Positions 4,928 to 5,196 of a stretch of DNA of 5,196 nucleotides are shown one piece after another (position 1 is the first letter of the stretch; the number at the start of each line of letters is the position of its first letter). Made by a program: the position numbers and the translations under genes. The notes beneath the pieces were generated by a model. The model did no database searches. It had not been told where the DNA came from and was given only the letters and a program-made list of their open reading frames with translations. The DNA is from Planctomycetaceae bacterium (GTDB lineage Bacteria; Planctomycetota; Planctomycetia; Pirellulales; Thermoguttaceae), in the NCBI GenBank assembly GCA_031267635.1, contig JAIRYX010000337.1, forward strand, positions 1 through 5,196, given 5' to 3'.

Positions 4928-4956
4928 CAACTTCGATATATAATCTTTCGGGAGCA

Positions 4957-5082
4957 AAAAAACTCCGATCAAGCGCCACTGGAAAGCCTGCTGAAGAGAA
5001 AAAACTCCCGTTGTACGTCAGTCGAAAGTCTGCGGAAGAGAAAAAACTCCCGTTGTACGTCAGTCGAAAGCCTGCGTAAGAG
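4957..5082. repeat. 42-bp tandem repeat, three units
   Basis: Units 4957-4998, 4999-5040 and 5041-5082, each starting AAAAAACTCC and ending in AGAG; a further AAAAAACC (5083-5090) starts a degenerate remnant. Units 2 and 3 are nearly identical while unit 1 is diverged in the middle. 42 bp is twice the 21-bp period of the array at the left end. Short open frames cross it on both strands (for example ATG 4915 to TAA 5077 on +), but they are by-products of a stop-free repeat whose length is a multiple of three. Confidence 0.9.
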
Positions 5083-5101
5083 AAAAAACCGGTTTCTAAA
5101 A

Positions 5102-5133
5102 GAGACATGAGGGACAAAAATGACTTTTGGGAC
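5102..5133 (-). repeat. 9-bp-periodic GGGAC array, left arm
   Basis: GAGAC (5102), GGGAC (5111), ATGAC (5120) and GGGAC (5129), each exactly 9 bp apart. Complementary in sense to 5165-5196, so the pair can fold back on itself. Same module as 434-465. Confidence 0.7.
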
Positions 5134-5164
5134 AATGGCGGATGTTCTTTGACAATTACCGATT

Positions 5165-5196
5165 GTCCCTTTTGTCCCCAAAGTCCCTTGTGTCCC
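5165..5196 (+). repeat. 9-bp-periodic GTCCC array, right arm, reaches window end
   Basis: GTCCC occurs at 5165, 5174, 5183 and 5192, a perfect 9-bp period. It is the inverted counterpart of 434-465 (27 of 32 matching) about 4.7 kb away, and may continue beyond the window. Confidence 0.75.

Noticed and set aside
4915..5079. Small + strand gene (54 residues, MNFIATSIYN...)
   Set aside because: Its ATG lies within dispersed repeat copy 2 and its body is the 42-bp array; no ribosome binding site is seen. The - strand frames over the same array are equally repeat-driven.
4957..5082. CRISPR array
   Set aside because: The 42-bp units are directly adjacent with no unique spacers, and there are no cas genes; it is a plain tandem repeat. 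The same holds for the 21-bp arrays at 1-330.

Overview
The window most likely comes from a planctomycete (Planctomycetota). It holds a DUF1559 'prepilin-like' protein followed by a small lipoprotein with a carboxypeptidase-regulatory/transthyretin-like fold, a pairing that is greatly expanded in that phylum. Base composition is moderate rather than GC-rich, and the intergenic DNA is full of short dispersed and tandem repeats. Assignment below phylum level is not possible from the sequence.

Layout: 1-330 is two 21-bp minisatellite arrays; 331-609 is intergenic DNA with strong dyads and a 9-bp-periodic GGGAC/GTCCC element. 610-2480 is a tight two-gene operon (ATGA overlap). 2481-2845 is an AT-rich spacer with a good promoter for the next gene. 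2846-4104 is a DUF1559 gene whose SD-linked start is separated from the main frame by a 12-G tract. 4108-4147 is a terminator-like hairpin. 4160-4267 and 4822-4927 are two copies of a ~107-bp dispersed hairpin element that bracket a lipoprotein gene (4319-4789). 4957-5082 is a 42-bp tandem array, and 5102-5196 is a second copy of the GGGAC/GTCCC inverted element.

The most exciting part is the 610-2480 operon. The first product has the size, basic amphipathic N-terminus, helix order and acidic 'MAEL' helix of an ESCRT-III/Snf7 (CHMP4) protein. The second has an MIT-like N-terminal three-helix region followed by a Vps4/katanin-type (meiotic clade) AAA ATPase, including the clade's C-terminal PSV...W helix. 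Together they look like a compact bacterial ESCRT-III plus Vps4 membrane-remodelling cassette. The bacterial ESCRT-III relatives familiar to me are PspA and Vipp1, which are not paired with an MIT-Vps4 ATPase. This is an inference from by-eye comparison with remembered family sequences and needs profile and structure searches.

The second notable point is the poly-G tract at 2899-2910. With 12 G the SD-driven start at 2846 runs into a stop at 2924; with 10 or 13 G it would fuse in frame to the complete DUF1559 protein. This is either a phase-variable switch or a homopolymer sequencing error.
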